NCBI GenBank assembly: GCA_927349885.1
Contig: OV651817.1
Span: 52,202,273-52,266,272 of the forward strand
DNA length: 64,000 nt
Direction of reading: 5' to 3'
Origin: Psylliodes chrysocephalus
Taxonomy: Eukaryota; Arthropoda; Insecta; Coleoptera; Chrysomelidae
The position numbers and the translations under genes are program-made. Numbering within the stretch: the stretch's first letter is position 1; each line of letters begins with the position of its first letter. Below are positions 14,170 through 25,600 of the stretch, piece by piece. The notes under the pieces are model-generated. The model made no database searches, was not told the origin of the DNA, and worked only from the letters and a program-made list of their open reading frames with translations.

Positions 14170-14928
14170 TCATTTAGGTTGGGAAGAATGTTACTAATGC
14201 AGGGTATTCATCCCTATCATTATCAGCGTGTTCAAGCCTTAAGACCCCACGACTTTTTACCACGAATGGAGTTTAGTGAATGGATAAGAAACCATCAGGA
14301 ACTGCTTCTTTTTATTATGTGGAACGACGAGGCTACATTTAATAGAGATGGGTGTTTTTAATATTCACAATCACCATTTTTATTCACAAGAAAATCCTCG
14401 GGTGGTGCGACGTCGATTTTTTCAAGATAGATTTTCTATTAATGTTTGGGCGGCAATAATCAATGACAGATTAATGGGCCGATTGAAATTCCTGCTCGGT
14501 TAAATGCAATTGAGTATCTGAATTTTTTACAAACCTACCTTGAACCCATTCTGGATAATCTCCCATTAAATATTCGACATCAGCAGCACTTTCAGCACGA
14601 CGGAGCGCCAGCCCATTATGGCGTTAATGTGAGAAATTGGCTAAATGAAAGATTTCCGGGTAGATGGATAGAAAGAGGTGGTCCCATACCGTGGCCACCT
14701 CGATCTCCGGATTTAAATCCATTAGATTATTATTTTTGGGGTCGTATAAAAGATATGGTATACGCTACAGAAGTTGACAGTGCGGAAGAGTTGCGTGAAA
14801 GGATACGTTTGGCAGGGAATACAATACGGCAAAATAATTTTGAAGTAATGCGAGCTTCACATGCAATTACCCGTAGAGCCGAAATGTGCCTTCGTCAGCA
14901 AAGCAACGTTTTTGAACACTTACTTTAA
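14170..14928 (+). pseudogene. DD41D mariner-like (Tc1/mariner superfamily) transposase, 5'-truncated
   Basis: Catalytic half of a transposase in three frame segments: GIHPYHYQRVQAL and NDEATFNRDG (first Asp) up to 14361; FNIHNHHF, RRRFFQDRFSINVWAAI and, after a frameshift, IEIPARLNAIEYLNFLQ; then HDGAPAHYG (second Asp), GGPIPWPPRSPDLNPLDYYF (third Asp) to the natural stop at 14928. There are 41 residues between the second and third Asp, the DD41D spacing of rosa-like mariners. Only two single-base frameshifts (about 14358 and 14478) plus loss of the N-terminal DNA-binding domain disable it, so it is fairly young. No terminal repeats were identified. Confidence 0.85.
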
Positions 14929-14944
14929 ATGTTGCATAAATTGA

Positions 14945-15012
14945 TATTTTTAGTAGAATTTTTGTTATTTTTAATAGAATTTTTGTTATTTTTAGTAGAA
15001 TTTTTAGTAGTA
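14945..15012. repeat. Short tandem repeat (about 21 bp, 3 units)
   Basis: Three imperfect copies of ATTTTTAGTAGAATTTTTGTT just after the transposase stop codon. Confidence 0.7.
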
Positions 15013-16649
15013 TAGACAAAAACAATTTTTGTTTATCGTCATTTTGACCTATTTTAAGTCATCCTTATGAAAATAAAAGTAAATACTTCACGTTAAAAAG
15101 CTTAAAATTATTATCAAATAGCATTTGCAATAATTAAAAGTAGGTAACTAATGATTTCTTATCTAACTCAGTCAAACTTCATATTTTCAAGAAATTACCA
15201 GCTATTCTTAATTTCAAATACAGTTTTGCTATAATTTTACGATATTTAACGTATCTGACTTATTTTTACCATCCTAAGGATTACCCTAAAAGAGTTTAAA
15301 CGTCGACAGTTAAAGAAATAAATTCTCATCAATCATTTTATTGGGCAAAAGCCAACCAAATCATTAAAAAAAAACAATTGATTAGTTTAAGTTTAAATAC
15401 TATTTAGTTTTACCATTTAAAGTTTCTTTATTAAATAAACATTAAATTAAAGCTAAATACATTTCTTTAGTCACCGGTTTTCCAAACCTGAAAAAAAATT
15501 CTGATTCCACAGGCCTGCTAATTATTGTTTGCACTTTCGAATAAAATAATATGAACTTATCATAAAATTTTCAAATTCTTTTTTCTTGAAAATGGTGCGT
15601 CCTAGCGAGATGCAACAAGAGTAGCTTTATTGTAAAGGAAACATTGGGTTTCCAAATTTTTTAGTCAAAAATGTTAAAAACTGACAACAAAAAAACTTAG
15701 GGCAATTTTACCTTAAGCCCCCCCTAATTTACCCATCTATGAAGATGATCAAAAACTAAGATTAAGTCCATTACATAGAGCGTAAAAAGGTAAGCATTTG
15801 TACTAAATTTAATTTAGTTATCTTTAAGCGTTATGAAAATATTTACAAAAATGTGTCATCAGGACTTCACTTTAAACACCCTGTATCTCGGAAAAGAAAC
15901 GTTTTCGGACCTATGTTTATATAACATTTTACTCCTATTTTAGGATTTAGATTACGCTGTTAAAATATGACCGTCTAATTTCGGGAAAAACCTTAATCAA
16001 AGATTTTTATCGTCTGATGCTTACTAAAAAAAGTTGATCCAAGGTCTTTTATATTACTAATTTTCATGAAATACATCTAATTAGCCCGACAAGCACCCGT
16101 TATTCCTATTATGAATGCAACTTAAATTTTATATTAGTACCTTAGCATGCCAAAGCACTGATGAAATATGTATAAATTATAATTTTACTGCTATTACTTT
16201 CTGCACATACAGGTGCTTGCATCTAGGTGCTTAACTTAATTTAAAAAATTTCAAAACATTTGTTAACATCCATTGTTATTAAATTTAATATAAATAAACA
16301 AATAAATAAATTATATTTGAAAGTACTTTGGAAAAGTATCGTCATTGCTCATATTGAATCGTCCCTACTCGATAAACAAATTCATTATTAATCGTTTCCT
16401 AAAAGATGAAAGACTTATATATACCTTGATTAACCCTTCAGACCTTGGTCCTAAGTTTAAATTTTTCCATGAATGTAAGTAGAACTTTAGTAAATTCAAT
16501 ATTTTTTACAATACTTACATTTTAGACTTTAGGAAAAAGAGTATTTTTCAAATATATAACCGGAAACCCCATAAATAAACTTTTTTTTTTTAAATTACTT
16601 ATTAAAGGCATATAAGGATCATTTAGTGATCATTTATGTATTTATTCAT
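15013..16649. other. Unassigned AT-rich stretch
   Basis: Contains only an isolated ACACCCTGTATCTCGGAAAA terminus-like motif (about 15876), probably an eroded TA-target element. Confidence 0.5.
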
Positions 16650-17090
16650 TAGAATTTAGAAATATATCTGTCATGCTCTGTCAATTCAAATATGCGCGGT
16701 GTTGCCAAGTATCTAATTAAAATCAACGAAAAAGAAAAAAAAATCTTATTTTTGACATAACATTTCCATACACTTTAAAAAGCATTTCTATAATTTATTT
16801 CTAGTCACATCTGACGATTTATTTATACATTTTGATTGAATTGTTGTAGTACCTAGTTAAATATTAATATTACATCATCTATAAAGTAATAAACAAAGTA
16901 CTTTTCGAAAACTTTTAAACATAATTTTATTATTACTTTGTATTATCCAAAAGTTCAAAACAAGTGAATTTATTTGGTTGACAAAATGGCGCCAGCTAGC
17001 CAAATTTAAAGACCACTATCAACAGTAGCATAGCTGAATTAATTCAATTTGTGTTGGGTTAACTGTGACGTCACTCGGTGAATACTTTAA

Positions 17091-17840
17091 GAAGGTCCTT
17101 TCGCCACATCTCTCGCCTCAAATGTTAAAAAAAAAGTTATTAGATTATTACTAAAATTAATTTTTTTCTAATAGTTGAAGTCCTTATTTATCTAATACTG
17201 AACTTTTAACTATACCTTACCTTGCAAATTTTTGAGAATCTTTTTTTTTTTAAATGTGAGTATTTGTACAGTCCCTCACGAGAAAGTAAGTCCTCAACAA
17301 CAATTCTGGAATTATACTATTATTTATTGATTAGATGGAGTAGAAAAAAACTAAAAATAAGGTTTTTGAAATATTTAGATTTTGTTTTATACAATAAAAT
17401 ATATATAGTAAACCGTGGAACTTATTGAGAAATTAATATTAAAAAATCACAAAAAATTTTCAAGTAACCTAGTTGAAAATTTTTTGTGATTTTTTAATAA
17501 TAATTTCTCAATAAATTCCACGGTAACCTATATATTTTATTGTAAAAAACAAAACCTAAATATTTCAAAAACCTTATTTTTAGTTTTTTTCTACTCCATC
17601 TAATCAATAAATAATAGTAAAATTAACTATAATTCGAAAATTGTTGTTGAAGTCTTACTTTCTCATAAGACCCTGTACAAACACACACATTTTTAAATAA
17701 AATTTTTCTCAAAAATTTACACGGTAAGGTATAGTTAAAAGTTCACTATTAGATAAATAAGGACATCTACTATTAGAAAAAAATTAATTTTAGTCATAAT
17801 CTAATATTTTTTATTTAACATTGGTGGCGAAAGGACCTCC
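17091..17840. mobile_element. TTAA-flanked foldback element (about 370-bp arms)
   Basis: Near-perfect palindrome centred at about 17475. The termini are GAAGGTCCTTTCGCCAC and its inverse, flanked by TTAA at 17087-17090 and 17841-17844. A TTAA target duplication is typical of piggyBac-type elements, but TTAA is itself a palindrome, so the evidence is weaker than for an asymmetric duplication. No gene is present. Confidence 0.8.
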
Positions 17841-17898
17841 TTAAAAGTCATCCCATTTAAAACGTACATCGATACACTTTTTAAATTACGACGTTCAA

Positions 17899-18966
17899 AT
17901 AATAGAGAGTTATTGCGAGTTCACTTAAGGTCAGTCACTGTTAGTGCCGCTCTTATTTTGACATATAAGCATGCGCAGATCACTTACATTCTAGAACCGT
18001 CTTTAATAAAGATTGTGGATGTTTAACACGTTGACGGACACATGTGAACAGGTGGAGATGCTTTTTGTGACACTATTGCAACTTCACTAAATTTTGCAAT
18101 ATTATAGTAACACTTATATAATATATGTTATTTGACTTCTAAAAACGCAGAATAATATAAAAAAAAACAATAACGGCTATGGACGTCACTGTCACATACT
18201 AGATATTTTTCTATACATTTGTAACGTAGACGTCCATAGACGTCGGTATAAATAAAACACTAGAATTACGCAAATGTATTTTTTATTTGAAAACTAATGA
18301 AAATATCGAATAATAGCTAACGCCATACCACGTGCTGCATTCTGATTACTGACTGAAATACTTAATGCCAGAGGCCCGCAGAGGCATAAACCGTTATGAC
18401 GCCATGTTCTAACTATCCCCACCTCTCACGTCAAATGCACAGAGTCAAATTAGTGTGCTTGATATGACACTTTACCGATTTACGATTCAAATCCGACGTC
18501 TGTAGAAGTTGTTGCCGAGCTATGGAGGTATTATAAAAGACGTCCACAGACGTCCTTAAATTAAGGTGTCACGGAGCGCACATTGTCAATAACGTCTATA
18601 GACGTCGTTGTTTGTCAACGCGTTAAGGACAGCAGTTAGTGACGATTTTATAGTTTTCGGGTGCGCTCGCCAACATTCGTATCACTTTGAAATTTTTTAA
18701 TATTAAATATTTAATATTATCGTCATCTAAACCTTCCAATATGGTAATTTCTAATGCCTCTTCCATATTATGTACTATTATAAACAACAAAAAAGATGAA
18801 CTGTAATTTAAAATTTTTAAAATGAAAGAAACATGTATAAGGACAAGGACTCTAATGTCAAAATTTCAGGTTTGCAATAAGTCTTATTTTAGCATGGAAT
18901 TTATTTGCCTCTAATTACGTTGTCACTATTAGTGGCTGACGTTATAGAAATTTGCAATAACTCTCT
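17899..18966. mobile_element. AATAGAGAG MITE, copy 1 (interrupted)
   Basis: Inverted ends AATAGAGAGTTATTGC(G/A)A and its complement. The left part has GTTCACTTAAGGTCAGTCACT and GCATGCGCAGATCACTTA. The right part has GGGTGCGCTCGCCAACATTCG and ATTAGTGGCTGACGTTATAG. Copies at 22759-23342, 26755-27406 and 29000-29425 share this order. It is interrupted at 18027-18622. Confidence 0.8.
18027..18622. mobile_element. piggyBac-like MITE (TTAA target duplication)
   Basis: Flanked by TTAA at 18023-18026 and 18623-18626. The ends are CACGTTGACGGACA and inverted CGCGTTGACAAACA. Uninterrupted relatives of the host MITE carry a single TTAA at this point, confirming the duplication. The inside is dotted with near-palindromic GACGTC(C/T)ATAGACGTC motifs. 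It is non-coding. Confidence 0.8.
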
Positions 18967-19309
18967 ATTTTTAAATTCAAAAGATTATTTTGACCCAGAG
19001 ATATAATTAAATACATTTAAAAATTATAGGAGTAAATAAATAGGCAAATAGTAGGTTATAAATTTAAATACTATGGCCATGTTATCTAAACATTTTTTTA
19101 ATTAAGAAATATTGAGAAATTTGAAATTTTAAGGCTTAAGTAACGTAACATACTAATATTTAGATTCCTGATAGGTTTGCAAAACATTTTTTAATTAAAT
19201 TTTATGAAATGAAATGAATCAAATTTTCGCGAATTTTAAAACGTCGGCCGGGTGCGCCTGCTTCGCTCGCCCTCCTCTGTACTGGTTTTGAGGTGGGTGG
19301 AAGGAGCGT

Positions 19310-19915
19310 AGCGGGATCTTATGGAGAAACTGTTGCCATGGAAATGCTTGTCATGCTAACGACTAAACAAATTCTGTATTGAGAAAATGCCTAGTTGGCA
19401 AGTTATAGATGGTTTTATTTTCACTTTAGTTTAGATTGAGATATTTCTAAATATAAGGGGCAATTGCGCATTTCCTTACTACCGGATTTAGGTGTTTGTT
19501 TAGTCGACATCACGACAAGTGTTCCTATGGTAATAGTTTCTCCGTAACCGACTTAAATTACCTGTAACTTGCCATCTAAGTATTTCCTTACCACGGGAAT
19601 TGGGTTTTCGTTTAGTCGTTACCATGACAAGTGTCTCTATGGCAACAGTTTCTTTGTAACTGATTACAGCTAAATTAACTCATCTGTAACTTGGCAACCA
19701 CGTATTTCCTCACCACGGGATTTGGTGTTTTGTCAAGCGTTCCCATGGCAACAGTTTCACTATAACTGATTTCGTCTAAAATAAGTGAATATTACATGAT
19801 CTATAACTTGGCAACTATGCCATCACGAGATTTTGGTTTGCGTTTACTGGTTACCATGGCAACGGTTGCCATGGTAACACTTTTCAAGTAACTGATTACG
19901 GCTAAACGAAATTTG
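19310..19915. repeat. Degenerate tandem repeat (about 130 bp, 4-5 units) with X-box-like motifs
   Basis: Units share AACTTGGCAAC, GTATTTCCTCACCACGGGA, CGTTTAGTCGTTACCATG, GGCAACAGTTTC and GTAACTGATTACGGCTAA. Three perfect GTNNCCATGGNAAC palindromes sit at 19739-19752, 19850-19863 and 19865-19878, with weaker ones near 19331, 19521 and 19631. Confidence 0.75.
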
Positions 19916-20470
19916 ACCTTAAATTCCGTTTAGAAATCCTCAAACTTAAATTAAATTTGACATATAACATTATATAAAAGGTTACCTCGGTATGTGTGAC
20001 GTCACCACAGTAACCACAATACTGTAAGCAAGTATGTTCTGATAAGCTTATAAGGAAATGCCTTAAACCCAGTTAACCCAGTTAACCCAGCACAAATTGA
20101 ACTAATTCAGCTATCCTCTTGTTGATAGTACTCTTTTATAAAATAAATTCACTTGTTTTAAAAAAGTTTTAAAAACTTGTATAACACAAAGTAATTTTGT
20201 TTCAAAGTTTTCGAAAAGTACGTTGTTTATTACTTTATAGATATTAATATTTAAAAATTATGTACTACAACAAATCAATCAAAATGGATAAATAAATCAT
20301 CGGGTGTGACCGGAAATAAATTAATAGAAGTGCTCTTAAAAGAGTATGGAAATGTTATATCAAAAATAAGGCAATTTTTAAAATTCGTTTTTGGTTGATT
20401 TTAATTGGACACTTGGCAACACCGCGCTAATTTGTATTGACAGAGCACGACAGATATAATTCTAAAGAAT

Positions 20471-22758
20471 GTTTGGAATGTATGGAATGTTAGACGTTAG
20501 GAATGATCGGAATGCGTAAAAGAAGTCGCATTAAAATGCACAGGCGGATTTTAAGAACATTGATATTAAAGTAGTTAGGATGAACCGAAAATTCTGAAAA
20601 TCAATAGTGTTCTAAGTTAGAAGCAATTATTCAAGAAAATCAAAACCGCAAGTCAATCAGAACTTTTGTTTTAGAGTTATCGTGCCGGCATATATACACA
20701 CAGACGACCAGACGAAAAATTTTTTTTTGCATTTTTAAATGATCGGAAACATAAAAAAGTATAAAAAATTGGAGGTAAGAAAATTTTTTCGTCTGCACGA
20801 ATGCAATACTGAGGCCCTATTCGCTCCGTGCGAAGTCATGGAAAGGGAAGCAAAAGCGATACTAGGCTAGCTGCGGATAATTCGTGCATTTTAGGGCGAT
20901 ATTTTGTAATTTTGGCATATCAATTACACGTATACATTTTACTTTTTTTCAAAAAGTAGGTAAAAACAATACAATAAGCAACCGGAGTTGCTGTGTTGAA
21001 AATTGTACAAATACTAGCAAAAAAAACAACAGTGAAACTTATATAAAAAATTTCAGTAGCAAAGTGGAAATTAAATCAAAGAAATAAATGGATAGGTGTA
21101 CAATAAGAAGAAAAATTACCTTTATTTTTGTAATAATAAGAGTAATGCTGGAAATAGTAGACATCAGAAACTTGAAAGGTTTTAAATAAACAATAAATTA
21201 TCATTTTACGATGTTCTTTAATATCCCTTTATTCTTAAATGTTCATTTAGCAAGGACTATAGATTTCAAGATTTTTGCATTTGATTATTATGTGTGGCTG
21301 GAATGCAATTTTGTGAGTTACTGATGGGAAACCAGTTTTATTCATTCATTCTGTGTTTTCTTTCGAACAAATATGAAAATATAAATAACGATCCTTTGTT
21401 ATACATTTTAACTTCACGCTATTATTAAATGGTATTTTTTTATTTTAACAGAATAGGTTAATTCTTCAATGACAGCTTATTAGACTTAGGCAACTTCTTA
21501 TACATTTTCCAGTAAATATTGTTGCCTGCCTATAATTTATTATTGATTTTTATTAATTATAGATAATTTTCTTTAATTTTAGGGGTAAAAATATATAATA
21601 ATAATAAATTTATGTTTTACTTGTTTTACAAATCCGTATACTTTTATTAAAACTAACATATATACTTTTTATTTACGAATTCTATTAAAAATTGTATTTG
21701 TCAGTATACGCAGAAATAGTCCATTAGTACCGAAAAGAATTGGCGCTGCTGTCGCGCACGGAAGGGCCTTAGTAATATTAAATTATGGATAGCAAAGGTG
21801 GATTATCCTACTGAAGTGGCCCTTATAGGAGCAAAGGGCCATGACCCCCCCCCCTAAGAAAGATTAAAATTTCTTTAAACATCGCTTCGATAAATTTATT
21901 AAGACTGAAAGCAATATATAGATTCGAAGGTAAAGTATTCCAATAATATACATGGTATCCCAAATAAAAGTAATCGGTTTGAAATGTTTATGCACAGCAA
22001 ATTAATTGCTGTAAAGAGATGGGGTTTTCACTAATAATTGATTTGGTTTACTCAAAAATTGTTTTATAGTTTGTTCACATTTTATCACATCAAGTTTTCC
22101 AATAATGTTGGTCAAATCTAAAGGAAAAAATATTTCTATATTTTAAATCGAACACCCTATATATTTTTATAGCATTCAAAAGAGAGATTCATCTTCTTTT
22201 TAAAAATGTATAGTTTAACAACTCAGATATTTGATTTCAAGTAACACTGCAGTTTTCCTTAATATGACTTCCTTATTTAATAACAGATAAAATTAACAAA
22301 AATAATTTATTGAGTAACGAAACATACCAAAAATGTATTACAAATTGCAAAGCAATAATTAATAAAGTGTGTTGGTCGATGAATTGGTTTTGGTTTTTTA
22401 TAGCTATATTATTAATTTATTTTTAAATAGTGATTTTTTTTCAGACTAGGTAATTAAACAATCAAATCTTTTTGTTATCTGTACTGAGTAAGGAACCCCT
22501 AATTTCATTAAGTTTTTAATTAAAATATTACTATTGCATGATTTTGACAACCAAAGAACAAATGATCCAGACCACCTAAAAAAGGACCACAGTCACAATC
22601 AGGTGAATCTTCCGATTTTGAATAGGTATGCTTGAAAGGCGGGTGATTGAATTTCAATTGTATTATTGTTGTGGCGTAGATTCTATTGACAGGTAAAGAT
22701 GTGGAGTTTTTGAACTTACAGGTAAAAGAGGATGAATGTCAAAATAAGGATTACTAGA
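20471..22758. other. Unassigned AT-rich stretch
   Basis: ACACCCTATATATTTTTATA at about 22149 looks like another eroded element end. A GC-richer bit at 21738-21850 has GCGCTGCTGTCGCGCACGG. No gene recognised. Confidence 0.5.
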
Positions 22759-23342
22759 CAATAGAGAGTTATTGCAAGTTCACTTAAGGTCAGTCACTAT
22801 TAGTGCCGCTCTTATTTTCACATCTAAGCATGCGCAGTTCACTAACTTTAATAAAGATTGTGCCTGTCCTTAATAGAGAGATATTGCAAATTTCTATAAA
22901 GCCAGCCACTAAACCTTAAATTATAGTTAATCTTTTTTGTTGTCTATAATATTAAAGAGGCATTAGAAATTATAATTTTAGAAGGTTTAAATGACAATTA
23001 TATTAAATATTTAATATTAAAAAACTTCTAACGGATACGAATGTCGGCGAGCGCATCCGAAAATTAAAGTCGCCATTACCTGCTGCCCTTAAACATCCAC
23101 AATTAAGGACAGGCACAATCCTTAATAAAGTCAGTTTTAGAACATAAACATCTGCGCATGCTTAGATGTCAAAATAAGAGCGGCACTAATAGTGCATGAC
23201 CTTAAGTGAACTTGCAATAACTTTCTTATTAAGGACAGGCACAATCTGTATTAAAGTTAGTGATCTGCGCATGCTCAGATGTCAAAATAAGAGCGGCACT
23301 AATAGTGACTGACTTTAAGTGAACTTGCAATAACTGTCTATT
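22759..23342. mobile_element. AATAGAGAG MITE foldback with a second copy inserted at its centre
   Basis: Outer arms 22759-22870 and 23229-23342 are inverted copies of the MITE left end, from AATAGAGAGTTATTGCAAG to GCCTGTCCTTA. Between them is a complete copy in reverse orientation (about 22873-23227), with TTAA on both sides where the outer centre would read TGTCCTTAAGGACA. Confidence 0.8.
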
Positions 23343-23399
23343 AATTAAAGAATAGTTTTGCATCATTAATAATGAAGGACCTAAAAGTTACAATAAATG

Positions 23400-24924
23400 C
23401 TATTCGCGATTCAAATTAATTTTCGCGGGCCTGTCATTTGTCACCTATAAGAATGATGTTTGTTTATTTACATGTGTTTGTTTTGGGCGGGATTTTGTAT
23501 TTGTGATTTTTTAACTGTTTTTAGATAATATTCTCATTATAATAGTGTTTTTGAGTTTCATTTAGTGTTAATTTAAGTTTAGTTTTCGTCCTTTCATCAT
23601 AAATATAATATTTATCATGTGTATGACTTAATTTGTTGGAAATATTCACCTATTGGTTGCTACAAGAACATCTAGAAATAAGTATTTACTAAACCCAGGA
23701 CATGTTTTATTACGTGGTTTAAAGGCCATTTCAGGTACCAAACCTTCATTATTGATAAACTTATTTAAATATCTTACTATCCTTATTCTTATATTATGAA
23801 GTGAATTGTGTAGTACTTTGTATACATGTAAATGGTAATAAATAAGTCACAAATTATATTGCAGTTTGATTCCAAACAAGGTTTTGCAAAATTTCAATAT
23901 TGTGAATTTGTAGATATCCGTTTATCGTAAGAAACAAAATTTTACGACTTACGCTTGAAAAATAATAAATATTTCAGTTCTGATTTTGACGTTAGCACCA
24001 TACAGATTGTAATTTGCTGGTTTTTTTTTCGTAGATTTCTTTTTTAATATAAACACTATTACATACCATAACAAATTGAAAGCTAACAAGTATTAGAAAT
24101 TAAAAATTTAAAAAAACCGACTTCAAAAAGTGCAGATGCCGTCACCATATCTTAACCAAATTTATATGGGACCACCCCTGAGGTATCCCCTTACTAACAA
24201 AAAAAGAATCATATAAATCGGACAATTTGGTAAAGCATTATCGCTAAACATACATAAAAAATGAAGAGTTTGAGGATTTTCTCACAGACCCAATTATTAT
24301 ATTTTGACCAAATTTATATGGGACCACCCCTGAAGTACCCCCTTTCTAACAAAAAAAGAATTATTGAAATCGGACACCGTGCTGAAGAATTATCGCTGAA
24401 CATACATAAAAAAAAATATCGCGACGAATTGATAACCTCCTCCTTTTTTGAAGTCGGTTAAAAAGTAAGAAAAAACTCGAATTATAATTGATACAAATTA
24501 AAATATAAACATTGAACACGAACGCCAATGTTGCCGAATGATGAACTGATTTTACAACAAAATTAATAAATGAACTGAAATTAAAAAAAAAAAAAAAATC
24601 AATATAATAAATCGGTTTTATAAAAAAAAACCTTAAATAAATAGATTACATATTACTAGACACAAATTTTGATTTATAAATAAAAGGCCTTATCCACTTC
24701 TTTAAGGGATAAAATCCGACGATATAGCGAAATTTCGCTACTTCTGGCAACACTAAACGATATCCTACTTAAAGGCACCTTCTACAAATTTCCTCCAGAG
24801 GGCGTATCACTTTTTTTTTCTCCCTGGGCTCGTCTATGTCTCCGAATAACACTGAAGCCTATTGGCTTATTGTGTTTTACCCCACGTTAGTTCATAGCAC
24901 CCACTTAGTTTGAATCGCGAATAT
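23400..24924. mobile_element. Possible TIR-bounded element (TATTCGCGATTCAAA ends)
   Basis: TATTCGCGATTCAAA at 23401-23415 reappears inverted at 24909-24923, and TAA follows one base further in. GC-rich inner ends (TTTTCGCGGGCCTG). The interior is AT-rich and contains the 24115-24465 repeat. There is no target duplication, so this is tentative. Confidence 0.4.
24115..24465 (+). repeat. CCGACTTC/GGAGGAGG dispersed repeat, copy 3 (most complete)
   Basis: Begins AAAACCGACTTCAAAAAG and ends TTTTTTGAAGTCGGTT, so this copy shows both inverted ends. Inside are two tandem units with ATATGGGACCACCCCTGA and CGCTAAACATACAT or CGCTGAACATACAT. This form is widespread in arthropod genomes. It is non-coding, and the 66-codon frame inside is not a gene. 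Confidence 0.85.
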
Positions 24925-24999
24925 GTACCTACCCTCTTCTTCAATACACATCAGCAAACAACATTTTAAATTTTTAAACTATTTTTCTAAAATAACTGA

Positions 25000-25600
25000 C
25001 GGATTATTTTCGATAATTTTCCTAATGATATTTTTTAGTTAATCTTCTAGGTTGTTAGGCTTAGGATTATAGCTTGTAGCACTAAACATTCACATATCCC
25101 CAAAGAAAAAAAAGGAGGACAGTTAATTCAGGAAATCGCGGTGATCACCCAATTGATCCAGTTTGACTTATCCACTTTTAATTAAAAAAATAATTTAAGT
25201 AATCTCGTGCTATCAATGAATAATGAGGTGGTGCACAATATTGTTTTTTTAACGATGTCTGTAATTCCATCTTGAACTAATTTTGGATAAAAAACTGTTC
25301 CAACATATCCGCATAATTTGTACCTGTCACAGTTGGTTCCATAAAGGAAAAAGATCCACAGATTTTTGTCGGGGACAACCCACGCCAAACATGAACTTTT
25401 GTACTATCTCTTTCAAATTCATTAAAAGAGCTGGTTTTTTCTGAGCCCCATATTCTACAATTTTATTGGTTACACATTTCACAAATATGAAAGGTTGATT
25501 CATCAGACTAAATTAATAACGTATTGGTGAATTCCAAAATTTAATAGTCTCGCATACTCTTAGTCGTTTTTTATAATCTGACAGGTACAATTTTTAGTAG
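25000..25600 (-). pseudogene. Heavily decayed mariner/IS630-type transposase
   Basis: The minus strand in broken frames gives SDESTFHICEMCN (first Asp), NCRIWGSEK, FERDSTKVHVWRGLS, GSFSFMEPTVTGTNYADMLE, an APPHY remnant of the second-Asp block, and FFLWGYV near the third acidic residue. The order and spacing match the common arthropod transposase with DESTF, GAPPHF and FFLWGYVK blocks. There are many stops. The 68-codon frame at 25182-25388 is only an uninterrupted stretch of this relic. Confidence 0.7.

Larger units (their letters stand above)
16650..20470. mobile_element. 3.8-kb element with about 430-bp terminal inverted repeats, carrying nested insertions
   Basis: The left arm (16650-17085) and right arm (19985-20470) are inverted copies sharing TATCTGTC(A/G)TGCTCTGTCAA, GCGCGGTGTTGCCAAGT, TTTTCGAAAA, AATTCAG and GTGACGTCAC. 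No transposase is recognisable. The interior holds a TTAA-flanked foldback, an AATAGAGAG MITE that itself contains a TTAA MITE, and a degenerate tandem repeat. Target duplication was not resolved. Confidence 0.75.

Noticed and set aside
20690..20740. ACACACAGACGACCAGACG as another HINE-like copy
   Set aside because: Only a short microsatellite-like resemblance; none of the family's blocks or ends are present.
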